Positions 1 through 6,891 of a stretch of DNA of 10,446 nt are shown here, one piece after another. The stretch covers positions 1-10,446 of the forward strand of contig JAOZMR010000028.1 of the NCBI GenBank assembly GCA_029934215.1. The letters run 5' to 3'. Both the position numbers and the translations under genes were made by a program. Position 1 is the first letter of the stretch. The number at the start of each line of letters is the position of its first letter. Under the pieces are notes generated by a model. It saw nothing but the letters and a program-made list of their open reading frames with translations, was not told the origin of the DNA and did no database searches. Source of the stretch: Pontiellaceae bacterium (lineage in GTDB: Bacteria > Verrucomicrobiota > Kiritimatiellia > Kiritimatiellales > Tichowtungiaceae).

Positions 1-121
1 ATGTTTACGGTTTCATTTTTCCCGACATACTGGACTTATCCTGTCGCGACGTGTAAATCCGCTTGGCTTGCCCCTTTTATCAGCCACACTTTCGGTGCTG
101 CGAAATAAACGACTGTCGATC

Positions 122-149
122 TTGACAGACTGCATGTGCGTTGTAGTAT
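122..149 (+). promoter_or_regulatory. Possible orphan sigma70-type promoter
   Basis: A perfect -35 hexamer TTGACA (122-127) is followed after 16 bases by TAGTAT (144-149), a 4/6 match to the -10 consensus. No plus-strand gene follows, so a transcript from here would be a small RNA or would run antisense to the acyltransferase gene. A consensus -35 can occur by chance, so confidence is low. Confidence 0.25.
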
Positions 150-158
150 GTACATGCA
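131..158. repeat. 7-bp inverted repeat over the candidate promoter
   Basis: TGCATGT (131-137) is matched by its reverse complement ACATGCA (152-158) across a 14-base loop. The right arm contains most of the 8-base palindrome ATGTACAT (148-155). The repeat spans the spacer and -10 of the candidate promoter at 122-149, so it could be a repressor site or the stem of a small RNA. Nothing else supports either reading. Confidence 0.3.
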
Positions 159-297
159 AGGGAGGCAGAATCAAAACTGTCTGCGAAAACACGCGAGATT
201 CTTAGCGACGCAGAAAATAGATTTTGTATTTCAACCGCATGTATTCTTGAAATTGAATACCTGATTGAAATTGGGCGCAAACGTCTCGCTTCTATCT

Positions 298-1194
298 TTA
301 TTTGATGGGGTCGAGCACCCAACGTTTGTTGAACCAGAAGTATTGCTCGGGTTGTTGAGAGATTTGTTCGTCAAAAATGGAGACCAATTGCTGCATGATC
401 CGTGCGCGTTCTTCGTTTTTGTCTTTGGTGGGGTCCGAGCAGATGGGATCAAAAACAGTACACTCATGCTGCGTCCATCCGCGTCGGGTAAGCACAACGG
501 GAACGATTGGGCATTTCGCCATTTGCGCAAAGATCGCGGTTCCGGACCCGAGATTCGCTTTGCCGCCGAGGAAATCGATGGAGAGTGCGCGTGTGTTTGA
601 GCGTACATCGGGGAGAATGGCGAGCACCTCGCCGCTTTTGAGCTTCCGAATCACGTTTTTTAACACTCGGGTGTCGTTCAGAACCACTTCCATGCCGGTG
701 GCGTTTCGCATCTGATTGAGTAGTGCATCCGTGAGTGGGTTTTTTTGGCGGCGTGCGATGGAGAAGATTGGCATATTGTCGAGTTTGCTAGCAACCCCGG
801 CCAGATCCCAGTTCCCCATGTGCGCGGTGGCGATGATGAGTGGTCCGGTTTCTTTGTGCTTCTGATGGACCTGTTTAATGGCATCGTAGAGCGGCATTTT
901 TTCGATTTTCTCTGCGCTCAGTCTGTGAAAACGTGAGGCTTCGATTGCATTGAAGCATATGTTGCGGAAGGATATCCACGCGATGTGTTCTCGTTCTTTT
1001 TGGGTAAAACGAGATCCAAATACATCTTCGAGGCGTGAGATTGCTTTTTTTCTGCGGAAGCGTAGCCCGTGAAAGAAAAATATCCCGATCAGCCAACCTA
1101 TCGCCAAACCCGCCCGCAACGGTAATCGGTTCACGATTCCAAGCAAACCGCGTAGTAGGATGTATTCAATAATATGTTTTGGACGGTGTTTCAT
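298..1194 (-). CDS. LpxL/HtrB-family lipid A acyltransferase
   Basis: This 298-residue protein fits the lysophospholipid acyltransferase family that adds secondary acyl chains to lipid A at the inner membrane. The catalytic HX4D motif is visible as HMGNWD (H125, D130) after a run of hydrophobic residues. LPDVRSN (194-200) corresponds to the family's LPDQ block. GSGTAIFAQMAKCPIVPV follows at 217-234, and the C-terminal QYFWFNKRW (284-292) matches the usual QWLWLHRRW. A hydrophobic N-terminal segment (about 17-41) would anchor it to the membrane. The length is close to that of E. coli LpxL. I chose the ATG at 1194 because MKHRPKH followed by a hydrophobic stretch is a typical start and an upstream extension would run into thiH. 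The bases just before this ATG are pyrimidine-rich (CTCCTCC) with no Shine-Dalgarno. The gene lies 37 bases downstream of thiH and is probably on the same transcript. The exact acyl donor and position cannot be read from the sequence. Confidence 0.9.
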   Translation of the reverse strand: MKHRPKHIIEYILLRGLLGIVNRLPLRAGLAIGWLIGIFFFHGLRFRRKKAISRLEDVFGSRFTQKEREHIAWISFRNICFNAIEASRFHRLSAEKIEKMPLYDAIKQVHQKHKETGPLIIATAHMGNWDLAGVASKLDNMPIFSIARRQKNPLTDALLNQMRNATGMEVVLNDTRVLKNVIRKLKSGEVLAILPDVRSNTRALSIDFLGGKANLGSGTAIFAQMAKCPIVPVVLTRRGWTQHECTVFDPICSDPTKDKNEERARIMQQLVSIFDEQISQQPEQYFWFNKRWVLDPIK

Positions 1195-1231
1195 GGAGGA
1201 GTTTTTTCTGTGTGTATTTGTTTTGAAGGGA

Positions 1232-2329
1232 TTACCGGTAGGTTGCATCCCAGTTTTTGAAGACGGGTTCGAGCTCCTTTTCGCGTAGCATGGCGCAGAA
1301 GGTTTCGACATCGCGGTTGTCGTTGACATCGAATTGCCCTTCCTCTGAGCCTTCGGAGCCATAGCCGCCGACGGTGGTTTTGCTGGCGACGCTCATTTTG
1401 TTACACCCGAGCCCAGCCATCCCATCGCGGAAGGCTGCGGATTCTCTTGTCGAAAGAACCAACGGCACATCGGGTAGACAGATGCGGAAGGCGAAAATGA
1501 TTTGCGCAAGCCGCTTTTCTGAAACCGGATGCGGTGCTTGAAATCCGCCGGTTTCATTTTGTATGCGCGGAAAGGAGACGGTGAGTCCAGATTTCCACTG
1601 CGTTTTTTGTAGGTGCCGGATGTGTCGATAGAGCGCGAGTAGATCGAAGATAGGATCGGAGAGCCCAAGCAGGGTCCCGAGTCCTGCGACACGAAGCCCT
1701 GCAGTAAGCGCACGATCTGGAGTTTCCAAACGTTGGAAGAGGTCGGCTTTTGGACCCCAGCGGTGCATCTCTTTGTAGGTCGCTGGGTGATAGGTTTCCT
1801 GATAGATGGTGACGCCTGTGCAGCCTGCTGCGGCGAGTTCGCCGTACTCTTTTCCAGACATTGGAAAAACCTCGATGGTGACTTTGTGGAAATGTTTTGC
1901 CGCTAGCTCGACGCATTTCAGGACGTAATCGAAGTCGGCTTGCGGTGTGCGTTCGCCGGTGAGAAGGAGAAGTTCTTCGAGACCCATTTTTTTGAGCGCG
2001 GCGAGTTCGGTTTCGACTTGCTCGAAGGAGAGTTTGTGGCGCTCGGTTTTGCGGTCGGACGCGAATCCGCAGTACGCACATCCGCCGGGGCAATAGCTGG
2101 AGAGATATAGCGGAACATAAAGCTGGGTGGTGCGCCCAAAGTGGCGGTGTGTGATTGCTTGTGCGCGTGCTGCCATGGGCTCAAGGAGCTCCATCGCCGC
2201 AGGCGAGAGGAGCGCGGCAAGCGTTTCCTCGTTCGGGGATTCGGCGCTGAGAGCGTCTTGTGCTTCTTGCGCTGAAAAGGTGCCGTTTAGCCACGGTTCA
2301 GGGTCTAGCCATGTGGGGAGGTTTTTCAT
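1232..2329 (-). CDS. thiH: 2-iminoacetate synthase ThiH (radical SAM)
   Basis: ThiH is a radical-SAM enzyme that cleaves tyrosine to dehydroglycine (2-iminoacetate) and p-cresol. Dehydroglycine is then used by ThiG to build the thiazole ring of thiamine. The protein has 365 residues, normal for the family. The [4Fe-4S]-binding CX3CX2C is CPGGCAYC at C80, C84 and C87. Later blocks match known ThiH: VEVFPM-like TIEVFPM, GVTIYQETYH, GLGTLLGLSD, STRES followed by FRDG, and a C-terminal segment with SVASKTTVGGY, then GQFDVND and LEPVFKNWD. The start is the ATG at 2329, 23 bases after the thiG stop. The open frame continues upstream, but only antisense-like sequence overlapping thiG lies there. No Shine-Dalgarno precedes the ATG, so translation may be coupled to thiG. 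Using ThiH instead of the oxidase ThiO suggests growth with little or no oxygen. Confidence 0.96.
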   Translation of the reverse strand: MKNLPTWLDPEPWLNGTFSAQEAQDALSAESPNEETLAALLSPAAMELLEPMAARAQAITHRHFGRTTQLYVPLYLSSYCPGGCAYCGFASDRKTERHKLSFEQVETELAALKKMGLEELLLLTGERTPQADFDYVLKCVELAAKHFHKVTIEVFPMSGKEYGELAAAGCTGVTIYQETYHPATYKEMHRWGPKADLFQRLETPDRALTAGLRVAGLGTLLGLSDPIFDLLALYRHIRHLQKTQWKSGLTVSFPRIQNETGGFQAPHPVSEKRLAQIIFAFRICLPDVPLVLSTRESAAFRDGMAGLGCNKMSVASKTTVGGYGSEGSEEGQFDVNDNRDVETFCAMLREKELEPVFKNWDATYR

Positions 2330-2346
2330 AGGGCGAACCGGTCTTA

Positions 2347-2360
2347 TACAATCTATTGTA
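2347..2360. repeat. Small palindrome at the thiG stop codon
   Basis: TACAAT (2347-2352) and ATTGTA (2355-2360) form a 6+6 inverted repeat around two bases. The thiG stop codon (2353-2355 on the minus strand) sits at its centre, just before the thiH start. The 2-base centre is too tight for a stable RNA hairpin, so it may be chance or a protein site. Confidence 0.3.
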
Positions 2361-3135
2361 AGAAGGAGGTCAGGGGGCTGGTTGCGACGGCGATTTCTCT
2401 TTTTTGCATCAGCCCAGCATTGCGTGCGGCGAAGCCGGTTTCGACACCGAGAGCAAAAGCGTTCGCCATTGCGGCTGGATCTGTGGCTGCGGCAATCGCG
2501 GAGTTTACGAGGCAGGCTGAACACCCCATTTCCATGGCGCGAGCCGCCTCGGACGGAGCGCGTAATCCGGCGTCGACGATGACTGGGATGCTGCTGTCGC
2601 GAATGATTAGCGCGATCATATCTGCCGTAGAGAGCCCCCCGCCGGAACCGATCGCAGCGCCGAGCGGCATAACCGCTGCACACCCTACGTCTTCCAGCTT
2701 TTTTGCGAGGACTGGGTCTGCTGGGATGTATGGCAAGACGACAAACCCGTCAGCGGCAAGCTCCTTGGCCGCCGCATACGTTTCAATGGCATCCGGCATG
2801 AGATGATGCGGATTGGGGTGGATTTCCACCTTCACGATCGAGCTTCCGCTTAGTTCGCGCCCAAGTTGTGCGGCGCGGACGGCTTCTTTTGCGTTCATGG
2901 CTCCGGAGGTGTTTGGCATGAGTTTGATGTTCTTGAGCTTGGCGAGCGGCGCGCAAAGATCGTCATCGGGCATCTCGCGGTTAAAGCGGCGTAGAGCGAC
3001 GGTAACCAGTTCGGTGCCAGAGGCTTCTATGGCACGGATCATCGTCTCGGTGTTCGAAAATTTCCCGGTTCCAAGAATCAGTCGCGACTGAAATGTGTAG
3101 GGTCCAAGTTTCAAGTTTTCTGTTTTATTTTTCAT
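2353..3135 (-). CDS. thiG: Thiazole synthase ThiG
   Basis: ThiG condenses 1-deoxy-D-xylulose 5-phosphate, dehydroglycine from ThiH and sulfur carried on ThiS thiocarboxylate into the thiazole phosphate of thiamine. It acts in the cytoplasm and folds as a TIM barrel. The 260-residue length is normal. Visible blocks are SRLILGTGKF (17-26), VTVALRR (44-50), LMPNTSG (72-78), LMPDAIET, DGFVVLPYIPADP, AAIGSGGG, VIVDAGLRAPSEAARAMEMG and a C-terminal VNSAIAAATDP. The expected Schiff-base lysine is K102 in IVKVEIHP. This segment reads KVEIHPNPHH where many ThiGs have WVKLEVIGD, a variant I associate with anaerobes. The ATG at 3135 fits the family start and follows a 91-base gap after xerC. That gap is too short for a full TPP riboswitch and shows none of its conserved bases. 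No ThiS gene adjoins it. Confidence 0.96.
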   Translation of the reverse strand: MKNKTENLKLGPYTFQSRLILGTGKFSNTETMIRAIEASGTELVTVALRRFNREMPDDDLCAPLAKLKNIKLMPNTSGAMNAKEAVRAAQLGRELSGSSIVKVEIHPNPHHLMPDAIETYAAAKELAADGFVVLPYIPADPVLAKKLEDVGCAAVMPLGAAIGSGGGLSTADMIALIIRDSSIPVIVDAGLRAPSEAARAMEMGCSACLVNSAIAAATDPAAMANAFALGVETGFAARNAGLMQKREIAVATSPLTSFLQ

Positions 3136-3226
3136 AATTCGTATTTCATTCGCGCATAGAGTATCATGAGTTTTGCAGAAATCCAGCGGGCATTTTAATT
3201 TACAGTCTACCAGATTCGGTCGAGCT

Positions 3227-4168
3227 CTATGCTCTCGGATGGGCCTCTTCATAGACACGTTTGAGTTTTTCAATCGAGACATGCGTGTAGATTTGCGTTG
3301 TAGATAGACTCGCGTGCCCCAGAAGCTCTTGCACGCTACGCAAATCAGCCCCGAAATCGAGCAGATGGGTCGCAAAACTATGACGCAAAGAATGCGGCGA
3401 TATCCCCGGCTTGAACCCGCAATACATCACCACCTGTTTCATCATCCGCTCCACAGAACGAACGGTAATCGCGTTCCCGTGCTTGTTGAGGAAAATCACA
3501 TTCCCTGGGTCGCCTCTTTGACCCAGAAAGTTCCAAACCTCGGAACGCATCGAGAGCGCATTTTGTAGAGCGAGCTCTGCGGGTCGCCCCAACGGGCAAA
3601 GCCGCTCCTTCTTCCCCTTCCCTAGCACGCTAACGATGCCAGAAAGAATATCAATTTGACCCTCCTTCATCCCGACCAGCTCGCCAATTCGCATTCCGGT
3701 GCTGTACAGCACCTCAAGAATTGCCGCATCGCGCACTGCCATATACTTTTGAAAAAAAGTCGCGTCCTTTTTTGCCTTCGCCATCTCATGAGGTGCCTCA
3801 ACCAGTTTCGTAACCTCCTTCACCGAAAGAACCGTCGGCAGATAATGGCCCTTTTTGGGAAGCGGCAGACCGACAAATGGATTGTCCGCGACAAGCTCCT
3901 CGCGCACTAAAAATTTATAAAACGACCGCAACGCCGAAAGCTTACGGCTCGTCGTCGTCGGCTCCAGTTCCAAGGTTTGGAAAAAGACAACAAATTTACG
4001 TGCCGTGGCTCGGTCCGTCTCCTTCCAGCGGAACGGCGGTTTCGCTTCTTCCCCCCACGTCAGATCAGTGAATTGACGGATATCCAGTAGATAGTTAGAG
4101 ATCGTATGCTCTGAGGCATTCTTCTCTCCTCGAAGATAGTTCACAAAATATTCAATGCACGGATCCAT
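3227..4168 (-). CDS. xerC: Tyrosine recombinase, XerC type
   Basis: This 313-residue site-specific recombinase of the XerC/XerD family is likely to resolve chromosome dimers at dif together with a partner. The N-terminal SAM-like core-binding domain (about 3-95) includes EKNASEHT and LSALRSFYKFL. The C-terminal catalytic domain (about 110-300) has every active-site residue: R160 in TGMRIGEL, K184 in GKGKKER, H259 and R262 in HSLRHSFATHLL, H285 in LLGHASLS and the nucleophile Y294 in TQIYTHVS. The spacings (24, 3, 23 and 9 residues between successive H/R/Y positions) equal those of E. coli XerD. The C-terminal ending VYEEAHPRA resembles XerC (VYDAAHPRA) more than XerD. The ATG at 4168 is preceded by a modest AAGGGA. 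It lies 20 bases after the kinase stop. Its strand base skew is opposite to that of its neighbours. An integrase of a mobile element is less likely, since no attachment site or cargo genes are visible. Confidence 0.94.
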   Translation of the reverse strand: MDPCIEYFVNYLRGEKNASEHTISNYLLDIRQFTDLTWGEEAKPPFRWKETDRATARKFVVFFQTLELEPTTTSRKLSALRSFYKFLVREELVADNPFVGLPLPKKGHYLPTVLSVKEVTKLVEAPHEMAKAKKDATFFQKYMAVRDAAILEVLYSTGMRIGELVGMKEGQIDILSGIVSVLGKGKKERLCPLGRPAELALQNALSMRSEVWNFLGQRGDPGNVIFLNKHGNAITVRSVERMMKQVVMYCGFKPGISPHSLRHSFATHLLDFGADLRSVQELLGHASLSTTQIYTHVSIEKLKRVYEEAHPRA

Positions 4169-4188
4169 TCGTTTCCCTTATGAAAGTA

Positions 4189-6891
4189 CTATTTGGCATG
4201 ATGGTCTGCATAGAGGGCGCGCTGCATGGCTTTGGCGAGCGGATTGAGTTTGAAGGGCTTTTGAAGAAAACCAGCGGCACCAGCCCCGATGAGTCCGGCA
4301 ACAGATTCGTCGGCGTCAAAACCAGAGATGATGAGAATGGTGGCGTTGGGGTCGATTTTCCGAAGTTTGGAAAAAGTCTCTTCGCCGTTCATTTCTGGCA
4401 TAACCAGGTCGAGAATAACGATGGAGAGTTCTTGCTGATGCGTTTTGTAGAGCTCCAGCCCTTCCGCGCCGCTCTCGGCACAAATCACGGTGTAGCCGAT
4501 GGTTTCCAAGAGGGCGGCGGAGACAAGTCGGACGTTCTTATCGTCGTCGATAAGAAGGACGATGGAGTTTTCTGCTGGCTTCTCCAGGGGCTTGTGCACC
4601 TTTTTGGGTTTTTGTTTTTGCGTTTCGGGGAAGTAGAGATGGAATACGGTTCCTTGCTCCTTTTCGCTGTAAACACTAACCATCCCGTTGTGCTTTTTCA
4701 TGACGCCGTAGACGGAGGCAAGTCCAAGACCGGTGCCTTTTCCTGCTTCTTTTGTGGTGAAGAATGGGTCGAAGATTTTTGACAGGTTTTCTGCGTCGAT
4801 TCCTTCTCCGGTGTCGGAGATTTGAACTTCAATATAGGAACCGGGTTCGACCTCGTGGGAGTGTAGGCGACAGAACTCTGAATCCAGTAGGGTTTGTTTC
4901 ATCTGGAATGTCAGGGTTCCGGTCTTTGGCATCGCGTCGCGGGCGTTCAGCGCGAGATTGAAGAAGATGTTTTGAATCTGGGAGGTGTCGCCTAAAATCA
5001 TCATGCTCTGGAGTGGCCGCTGGGTTCTGATGGAGATGTTTGCCCCGATGGCGTGGTGTAGCATGGCGCGGGATTCGTCCATGATGTCTCGGAGGTCAAT
5101 CACGTTTGTGCTACTTGGGGCTTTTCTTGAAAAGGTGAGCATCTGTTGGGTGAGACCGGCAGCTCGTTGGGCGGCGGTGGAGATCATTCCAGCGTATTTC
5201 TTCCGCCGTTCTTCGTTGACGTCCTCCTTGTGTAGGATATCGGCGGCGCCAAGAATCGGAGTGAGCATGTTGTTGAAGTCGTGGGCTATCCCGCCGGCCA
5301 TTTGCCCCAATGCGTCCATTTTCTGGCTTTGGGCCAGCCGGTTTTCTAGCTGATGTTTTTCTGTGATGTCGCGTAGAACGAGGACGCAACCTGTGATTTC
5401 CCCACTTGGATTTCGGATGGGCGCAGCGCTGTCTGCAACAAATTTCTCGCGTCCGTTTTGGAGAATCAAAATGGCTTTTGGCGGGAGGTTTAGCGTGATC
5501 CCAGAGATGAGAACCTCGTGAGTGATGTCGAGAATGGGTTCTTTCGTTTTGGAGTTGAAGAGCGGGAGAACATCGTGAAGGGTGCGTCCTTTCGCTTCGT
5601 GACGTGGTTGTTCAACGAGAGCTTCGGCGGCGGGGTTCATCCCGGTAATGATCCCATTTGTGTCTGTGGTGATGACGCAGTCGCCAATGGAATTGAGAGT
5701 GATGCGTAGGTTCTCTTCGCTTTCGGTGAGATCTTTTTGTTTTTGCACGAGGACCTCAAAAAGGCGATTGAAGGATTTTGCTAGCGTTCCAATTTCGTTC
5801 TTGGATTTGATTTTTAGAGGGAGCGGATGCATCTCCTCGGTGGATTTCAATGCGGTTTCTGTGAGTTCCTGGAGAGGAGCGGTGAGTTTTTTTGCAATCC
5901 AAAAAGCGGCAAAAATGGCGACAAATGCGAGACCGCCACCCAGAAGAAGAATGTTTTTCTCTTGGCGGTGTATCGGACGAAGAAGCACTTCCTCGGATTG
6001 AAAAAACTGAACCGTCCATGGCATGGATTTCATAGACGCGGATTCGAAAAGACAGTCGGCGCAAAGATCCGATACGGGGTGCACCGGGTGGGTTGTTGGG
6101 TAATCCTCTGGAAGGTGATGCAGATCCAGAAGGGCTTGAATGGTTGCCGGGCTGGGGGCTGGGGTTCGGAGAATATAGAGTTTTTCTCTGTTTCCGTGCG
6201 GCAGAACTCCGTTTGCAACTTGAAGTCCGTCGTCCGTAATGAGAATAGGGAACGATGCTGGGTCCAAGAGCCCGGTGTGTTTTGCGATGATTTGCTGTAG
6301 GATTGTGGCGCTGTAGCTGATGCGCAGGAGACCGATGGGTTTTCCGTCTTTTAGAACGGGGCTAAAGAAGCATATATAGGCGTATTCTCCGTCAAAATGA
6401 ATGGGAGAGAGCATGCTCTGTCCGGTTTCGATGCTCCTTGTTAGTGTCTCGTTTAATGCAAAATGGGAGACGTGCAATCCTTCGGAATTGGAGGAGGTAA
6501 GGGCTCGACCCTCTGGATCGAAAAGCGTTACATGACGAATAAAAACGGGGCTTTGGCGTTGAATGCTTTGGAGGGTGGCGCAAATACCTTCTGCGTCGCT
6601 CGGGTTTTGCGCGTGTAGATAGTTGACAATATCTGGCAGTGCGGCGGATGCGGTTCCGTGATAGAGCCCTTTTTCAACGAAGGCGTCTACGCTTTGCGCG
6701 GTATGTTGTGCCGCGTTTTCAAGCGCTTGATGGCCTCTCGACAAGGCTTCCTTTTCGATCGTTTGGCTGTTGAGTAGGGTGGCAATGGCCAGCGGAAGAA
6801 GTGTCGCCAGTAGCATCGAAACGGCAAGCTGCGTTTTGATGGAGTGGATGATGCTGTATAGCTGTTTTTTTGACGTTGTTTTATGGTTCAT
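4189..6891 (-). CDS. Hybrid sensor kinase: Cache-HAMP-PAS-HisKA-HATPase-receiver
   Basis: This 900-residue inner-membrane hybrid histidine kinase senses an extracytoplasmic signal. Transmembrane helix 1 lies at about 22-41. A double-Cache-like sensor domain (about 42-310) follows and contains a CADC pair (C277, C280). Helix 2 is at about 313-334. A HAMP linker (about 335-388) and a PAS domain (about 392-512) come next. The HisKA domain has the phospho-acceptor H537 in GGIAHDFNNML. The ATPase domain has the N box at N649 (NARDAMP), the G1 box DTGEGI (693-698), the F box FDPFFTTK (707-714) and the G2 box GKGTGLGLA (718-726). A C-terminal receiver (about 776-895) has D782/D783, phospho-acceptor D828 (LDLVMPEMNG), S856 and K878. 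There is no output domain, so a separate response regulator or phosphotransfer protein is expected. None lies in the window. Its ATG overlaps the stop of the binding-protein gene by four bases, implying joint translation and a shared signal. Confidence 0.95.
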   Translation of the reverse strand: MNHKTTSKKQLYSIIHSIKTQLAVSMLLATLLPLAIATLLNSQTIEKEALSRGHQALENAAQHTAQSVDAFVEKGLYHGTASAALPDIVNYLHAQNPSDAEGICATLQSIQRQSPVFIRHVTLFDPEGRALTSSNSEGLHVSHFALNETLTRSIETGQSMLSPIHFDGEYAYICFFSPVLKDGKPIGLLRISYSATILQQIIAKHTGLLDPASFPILITDDGLQVANGVLPHGNREKLYILRTPAPSPATIQALLDLHHLPEDYPTTHPVHPVSDLCADCLFESASMKSMPWTVQFFQSEEVLLRPIHRQEKNILLLGGGLAFVAIFAAFWIAKKLTAPLQELTETALKSTEEMHPLPLKIKSKNEIGTLAKSFNRLFEVLVQKQKDLTESEENLRITLNSIGDCVITTDTNGIITGMNPAAEALVEQPRHEAKGRTLHDVLPLFNSKTKEPILDITHEVLISGITLNLPPKAILILQNGREKFVADSAAPIRNPSGEITGCVLVLRDITEKHQLENRLAQSQKMDALGQMAGGIAHDFNNMLTPILGAADILHKEDVNEERRKKYAGMISTAAQRAAGLTQQMLTFSRKAPSSTNVIDLRDIMDESRAMLHHAIGANISIRTQRPLQSMMILGDTSQIQNIFFNLALNARDAMPKTGTLTFQMKQTLLDSEFCRLHSHEVEPGSYIEVQISDTGEGIDAENLSKIFDPFFTTKEAGKGTGLGLASVYGVMKKHNGMVSVYSEKEQGTVFHLYFPETQKQKPKKVHKPLEKPAENSIVLLIDDDKNVRLVSAALLETIGYTVICAESGAEGLELYKTHQQELSIVILDLVMPEMNGEETFSKLRKIDPNATILIISGFDADESVAGLIGAGAAGFLQKPFKLNPLAKAMQRALYADHHAK

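Larger units (their letters stand above)
1..297. other. Gene-less stretch at left edge
   Basis: I see no convincing coding region here. One plus-strand frame is open from base 1 to a stop at 106-108 (35 codons). It could be the tail of a gene lying to the left, but it shows no recognisable motif and has no ribosome binding site. The stretch lies downstream of the minus-strand acyltransferase gene that ends at 298. It contains a promoter-like sequence, a 7-bp inverted repeat, a weak hairpin (GTATTC at 241-246 with GAATAC at 255-260) and a short direct repeat, TTGAAATTG, at 247-255 and 265-273. I found no tRNA-like fold and no terminator with a clear T run. Confidence 0.5.

Noticed and set aside
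1..108. Open plus-strand frame from the left edge to a stop at 106-108
   Set aside because: It has only 35 codons, no ribosome site for the ATG at base 1 and no recognisable motif. It could be the tail of an outside gene, but this cannot be supported.
2330..2683. N-terminal extension of the thiH frame upstream of 2329
   Set aside because: It overlaps thiG in another frame, is arginine-rich and does not resemble ThiH. The ATG at 2329 gives the normal family length.
3136..3226. TPP riboswitch upstream of thiG
   Set aside because: The gap is 91 bases and I could not find the conserved CUGAGA or ACCUGAU-type elements on the minus strand.
3227..4168. Reading the recombinase as the integrase of a mobile element
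   Set aside because: No direct repeats, tRNA target or cargo genes are visible nearby. Its length, active-site spacing and C-terminal ending fit housekeeping XerC.
4180..4782. 200-codon plus-strand open frame opposite the kinase receiver domain
   Set aside because: It lies antisense to strongly recognised kinase motifs in the reverse frame and shows no family features. It is a shadow of the real gene.
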